Source of the DNA: Perca fluviatilis
Taxonomy: Eukaryota > Chordata > Actinopteri > Perciformes > Percidae
DNA length: 64,000 nucleotides
Direction of reading: 5' to 3'
Assembly: GCF_010015445.1 (NCBI RefSeq)
Contig: NC_053115.1
Coordinates: 16,179,505 to 16,243,504 of the forward strand
Position numbers and translations under genes: made by a program. Below the pieces are notes generated by a model. It did not search any database and had not been told where the DNA came from. It saw nothing but the letters and a program-made list of their open reading frames with translations. Of the stretch, positions 61,136 to 64,000 are shown in pieces; position 1 is the first letter of the stretch, and every line of letters starts with the position of its first letter.

Positions 61136-61399
61136 CCTCACTCCGAATCGAACAAATGAGCTGGGGGGCCCCACGTCGCTCGGGAGGCAAGCGGCTCGGC
61201 CGCTCGTTTGACTCCCTATCCTCGAGCTCTTTTCTGTTCGCTCGCGCGGGGGCGCTGCTGGTCGTCTGCTCAAGCACAGCAGTGAAAAACAAAGGGTTGA
61301 ACAGGAAGGACAGAGGACACAACAAAACCCCCGTATTCCCTTTCTTTTCCTTTACGAAGGACAAATGATAAAACTCCTCCGCTGGGTTGGACAATCTCC

Positions 61400-61625
61400 G
61401 TGTATGTACGTGTAATAAAATGCTACTTATGCAGCTTTAAAGCTGTTTAAAACGTTTTCAAGCGACGTGCGTTTCTGTCGTCTTCACCGCCTGGCTGTTA
61501 ACCGAAACTGACGGTCACGGCAGAGCTGATCCTTAAACCAGGAAAACAGCAGAAACAGCCAGCAAGTCCCGCCTCTCATCACAACCAGCCAATCACAGAG
61601 CCGCAGCTGTCGCTGGGAGGAGACA
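61400..61625 (-). promoter_or_regulatory. ip6k2 promoter region
   Basis: CG-richer block just upstream of the ip6k2 5' end. On the minus strand it has GATTGGCTGG (reverse CCAAT, 61589-61593) and a GC-box-like GGCGGGAC (61567-61574). No TATA box; consistent with a housekeeping promoter. Confidence 0.45.
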
Positions 61626-63029
61626 AGGCACCAAGGAGAGGATCAAGCAGATCGAGCAAACAAAGAGGAAGGAGAGAAAATAGGGGGGAGGGGAGAACAG
61701 GAAAATTACTAGACACAAAAATGTAACACTGTGCCCATTTGTATCAATATACTTGCGAATTTCATTGTTCTTGTTACTTTGAAGACAGGCAGCAGGTTGC
61801 ATTTAAGTATCGTATTATTGCAAATATCCGTGGAAGCAAGCTACGACAAGTGACTAAAAATGGCACACACAATTTCGACTTGCGTTTTCATGGCTTAACA
61901 ATAAAAGAGGTGCAAAATGAAAGGGTGTGTTTGGGTGGCATGTACTTGTAGTGGATGTCAAATAATGTAAGTCAATTTAAATGTGTTAACCTGTGTAAAT
62001 TTTTAACATAAATATAAGTGATACATATATTGTATAATTATGACATGACAGAAATTAGCATTTGTTTCACACCAGTGGCACAAAAACTCAGGAACTAACT
62101 CAGGCCAATGCCACGTTCACATCATATGGGATGGGATGGGATGGGAAGATTCCCATGTTTACGACTTGAAGTGTCATCAGACAACTCGGGCGAAGTTGGA
62201 CCTTTGAGGGTTGAAACCAAAACGACCCATTATTATTATTATTATCAACTAAATGCAATGGTTTAATTATATTGACAATGAAATGAAAAAAACTCCTAAT
62301 AGGTTTTTCAACCCACTGTTTCTTTCCCTCACCCCACCCATGACAGACTGTTCATTTGAGATAGCATAACACACATTAAAAAAGCTTATAGGCTCTGCGA
62401 AAGTGTACACATATTACATTTTCATGGATTGACAATTCATAAAGTAACTGCCTTTGTTTACTGTTTAAGGTGTTGTGTTAACAGTTTTCAAGACGCTTCT
62501 TTTACAACATTGGTTTGTGGGGACAATGCGTTTTGGCCCACAGTACTGCAGTTGGCTACTTGTAAAAATTGATCACATGGCTGACTCTCCATGCTGCATC
62601 CAGCTCTCTATATATCCATGGTTTGAAGACTTATCAGATGCCAAGAGACACAACAGTTGATTCTGCTATGAGGCAGGAATTTACATCTCTTTTTTTTTTT
62701 ACTGCTTTTACCCCCTTGAAGACATTCTGTTAGTGTGCAGCACAAATGTTTAATCAATTTTCCTACCTTGGCAGTGCATCATCTATATATCAGAGAACAA
62801 CATCATTTTGTAACATAACTTACATTCCAGTGACATATAACTAAATTCCTAGCTGCTGCTATAAATAGACCCCTGATGGCAATATTTGTATATTTTATTT
62901 AAGTTTAGTTAAATGTTATCTTGCAGAGACACTGCAAGATAACATACAAGCTAACTACAATACTGGAACTTGTAGTGGTGTAAAGCCCTAAACCTAGTTT
63001 TGTATTATTATTATTTTTCCACCATAATA

Positions 63030-63385
63030 GAATGTCAGGAGACCAACAACCATGGGCCATATTCTGGTGTGTGGTGACCTTCACTAGCTTTACTTTGGGT
63101 CAGTGTAAAGTAAAGCTTCAGATGTACAGACCAAACTGGAAATGTCTTTGTTTAGTATCAGTTGACACAATGAGTCTCACTGGTGTGCCAGGCCAGACAA
63201 AGCTGAAGTTTCTGTCTAATAAAAGGGAGTTTTTCCTCGCCACTGTTGCACTACATGCTTGCTCTTGTGGGAATTACTGGAATTGTTGGGTCTTTGTAAA
63301 TTATAGTGTGGTCTAGACCTACTCTATCTGTAAAGTGTCTCGAGATAACTCTTGTAATGATATGATATAAAATTGAATTGCATTG
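63030..63385. repeat. common teleost dispersed repeat
   Basis: Contains CTAATAAAAGGGAGTTTTTC, CTGTAAAGTGTCTCGAGATA and TAAAATTGAATTGCATTG, the end of a repeat met often in fish genomes. The open frame within it (63032-63316) is not a gene. Confidence 0.7.
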
Positions 63386-63649
63386 AAAGTAGGCTACTGT
63401 AGGCAGGCTCATGTCACTGGACAGTTATAGCCTAATCACGCACTAATCTCTGATGTTCCAGTTCTGCACTGGGATTACAAATGGAAAGAAAGGATTCCAG
63501 ACCCAGGCAGGGAGGGGATTAAATGATCAGCACTTGAACAGGGCACCCAATCTTCTCTTTCCACTGGTCTCAAAGGTAGGGACTCCCTGGTGGTCTGATG
63601 TGAAATGTGGATAAGAAAAAAAGAGAAGAGAGAGTGTGTGTGTATAACA

Positions 63650-63650
<1 letters not shown>

Positions 63651-63718
<68 letters not shown>

Positions 63719-63726
63719 TGTGTGTG

Positions 63727-63757
<31 letters not shown>
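63651..63757. repeat. (TG)n microsatellite
   Basis: Over 50 TG units with two interruptions (TCTG, TGCATG). Confidence 0.97.
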
Positions 63758-63759
<2 letters not shown>

Positions 63760-64000
63760 GAAGGTACACTCAGGGCTTCCCAGGCATTCTGATCCCAGGA
63801 TCAACTGAACAATACTAACTTAATCATGCCAGTCCATTTTTCGGGAAAGAAAACCGTGTTGTGTTACCGTGTGAAGGATTTACTTGTGTGATTGCAACGG
63901 TGGAGAGTGGGCCTTCACACTGGGGTTAGGGATAAACACGTGTTTTTTTTGTGTGTATGATCTAAACTTTGTAACTTCCAGAACCCTCAGTCTTATATAA

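Larger units (their letters stand above)
61626..64000. other. gene-free right flank
   Basis: No gene was seen. It contains a three-fold GGGAT repeat near 62128-62145, a common fish repeat and a (TG)n tract. Confidence 0.5.

Noticed and set aside
63032..63316. 94-codon plus-strand frame
   Set aside because: Part of a common fish repeat.

Overview
The window is vertebrate nuclear DNA, most likely from a ray-finned (teleost) fish. Its genes are split by many short GT-AG introns. Their products match human proteins closely but carry fish-like differences. The intergenic DNA is full of (TG)n, (AT)n and (GATA)n microsatellites, Tc1-type transposons and small inverted-repeat elements of the kind common in teleosts. 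There is no bacterial, plasmid or CRISPR content.

Six genes could be assembled exon by exon, and all six lie on the minus strand. In transcription order (right to left) they are: ip6k2 (inositol hexakisphosphate kinase 2, 56179-61135), sec61a1 (translocon channel, 38586-43298), chchd4 (MIA40 oxidoreductase of the mitochondrial intermembrane space, 29254-33728), uroc1 (urocanate hydratase, 20294-26999), mapkapk3 (p38-activated kinase, 13952-19033), and a WASP-like gene (7885-12495). Joined exons keep frame from start to stop in five of the six. The products are 472, 476, 675, 423 and about 335 residues for ip6k2, sec61a1, uroc1, mapkapk3 and the WASP-like gene. The five genes with clear human counterparts all have them on human chromosome 3, so this is a rearranged conserved linkage group. 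The genes do not form one pathway: they serve inositol pyrophosphate signalling, ER protein entry, mitochondrial disulfide relay, histidine breakdown, stress-kinase signalling and actin regulation.

Two genes are unusual. The WASP-like gene encodes a WH1 domain, a GTPase-binding-type autoinhibitory segment and a short proline-rich tail, then stops inside a poly(A) signal. No actin/Arp2/3-binding VCA module is visible, and the CRIB motif is not recognisable. In chchd4 the usual splice donor shifts the frame just before the catalytic CPC motif; a second donor 10 bases further on restores it.

The rest is gene-free or intronic DNA. 1-7.8 kb holds repeats, a Tc1 fossil, a foldback and one CpG-richer patch. 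The 3.9 kb chchd4 intron is a nest of inverted-repeat elements. 34.9-37.1 kb is a LINE tail split by a 1.6 kb Tc1 element with a broken transposase. 43.3-55.5 kb is gene-poor and contains a 599-base (GATA)n tract. 61.6-64 kb holds repeats only.
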